From: Rubripirellula amarantea
Lineage (GTDB): Bacteria > Planctomycetota > Planctomycetia > Pirellulales > Pirellulaceae
Reading direction: 5' to 3'
DNA: 35,642 bases
NCBI RefSeq assembly: GCF_007859865.1
Contig: NZ_SJPI01000005.1
Span: 1-35,642, forward strand
Below, piece after piece: positions 35,255 through 35,642 of this stretch. Below the pieces are notes generated by a model. The model was not told the origin of the DNA. It worked only from the letters and a program-made list of their open reading frames with translations, and searched no databases. Made by a program: the position numbers and the translations under genes. The number at the start of each line of letters is the position of its first letter. Position 1 is the first letter of the stretch.

Positions 35255-35562
35255 TTTTATCGACGGGCATTGATCGAGTGTTGGGCAGTGGATTCCAGGT
35301 CGCCAAAGTCTAGCGGGCCATAAAGTACGCGGCAAGCAATTCCGTTCATCGAAGGATCAGAACCGTTGCGGTGCCATCGACAAACGCCAGTCGTTAAGAC
35401 GGAAATCAGTCAGCGATCAACCAACGTTGCAGCCAACGCTAACGGAGGATCAAAACATTTGACGCGTCGATTCACTAACGCAAAAGCCGAACGACCAATT
35501 CGCAATCGAAGGTTGAAGTGATCGCTTGTGCGAAGAAATACGCCGGACACCTGAGGGAGTAT
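35255..35562. other. Cassette without a recognisable gene
   Basis: This stretch of about 300 bases lies between site A and a core half (35563-35571) taken by the second IS110 copy. A minus-strand frame ending next to site A contains GIACRVLYGPLDFGDLEST, about 30 residues from its ATG, and is open upstream without another start. It may be a gene remnant, a very small gene or a cassette carrying only regulatory DNA. Confidence 0.4.
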
Positions 35563-35571
35563 GTCGGATAA
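35563..35571 (-). repeat. Half core of a second interrupted attC-like site
   Basis: The plus strand reads gtcggataa, followed at once by the left end of a second IS110 copy. This is the same junction as at 28877-28886. Confidence 0.55.
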
Positions 35572-35642
35572 AGAATCCATGAAGTCCGTGGTTTGAGGCG
35601 AGTCGGCTGGTTACACCTGCTGACCAAGCCGTGATCGTTCTC
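35572..35642 (+). mobile_element. IS110-family insertion sequence, copy 2, left end only
   Basis: The sequence is nearly identical to 28886-28957 (agaatccatgaagtccgtgg onward) and runs off the window. Between agtcgg and tgctgacca it has ctggttacacc where copy 1 has ttgctttcgcgc, and two further bases differ just after. The transposase gene should follow beyond the window. Confidence 0.75.

Overview
The window looks like a piece of a planctomycete chromosome, probably a Pirellulaceae (Rhodopirellula-like) genome. The signs are a giant exported protein with an LERRELLAA-type N-terminal motif and dockerin-like repeats, a fragment of a planctomycete-type GIMRGRVNPKDG protein, a secreted FAD oxidoreductase, and FSLRSL-type small membrane proteins. 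There is no rRNA, tRNA or CRISPR that I can see.

Layout. Bases 1-9067 hold a chimeric gene remnant and one 2883-residue secreted protein, both on the minus strand. Bases 9068-11939 are mostly gene-poor, with one small exported protein. Bases 11940-26000 are ordinary, loosely packed chromosome: an SLC13-type permease with RCK_C domains, a cation/proton antiporter, an FAD/NAD(P)-binding protein divergent from a MOSC protein, a small conserved family, a DUF3253 protein convergent with a short RecQ helicase, a CsbD-like membrane protein, an AhpC/TSA peroxiredoxin, a probable DUF4275 protein and a secreted FAD oxidoreductase. Gene and transposase fragments lie between them.

The most interesting part is 26302-35571. 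It is an array of about a dozen short segments. Each carries usually one small gene, almost all on the minus strand, followed directly by an imperfect palindrome of 90-95 bp. The palindromes have the architecture of integron attC sites: outer GTT/AAC cores, inner arms, and two unpaired bases on one arm only, G and A six bases apart on the gene-sense strand. Arm sequences differ from site to site but change in step. The core at the start of a cassette matches the far core of that cassette's own site even where the two cores of one palindrome differ, which is what cassette-by-cassette site-specific recombination predicts. The core bases (GTTATCC, GTTCCCC, GTTCGCC) do not follow the usual GTTRRRY rule. 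No integrase is in the window; the orientation predicts it beyond base 35642, if it exists. The cargo is small membrane or exported proteins, a PP2C-like phosphatase, a DUF1569/DinB-like protein and several unknowns; one gene is frameshifted, one has an in-frame amber codon and one lies inverted.

Two copies of an IS110-family element (one complete, one cut by the window end) sit at the crossover position of cassette sites. Their leaders look like a bridge/seek guide RNA, conserved between copies except for a short block and two further positions.
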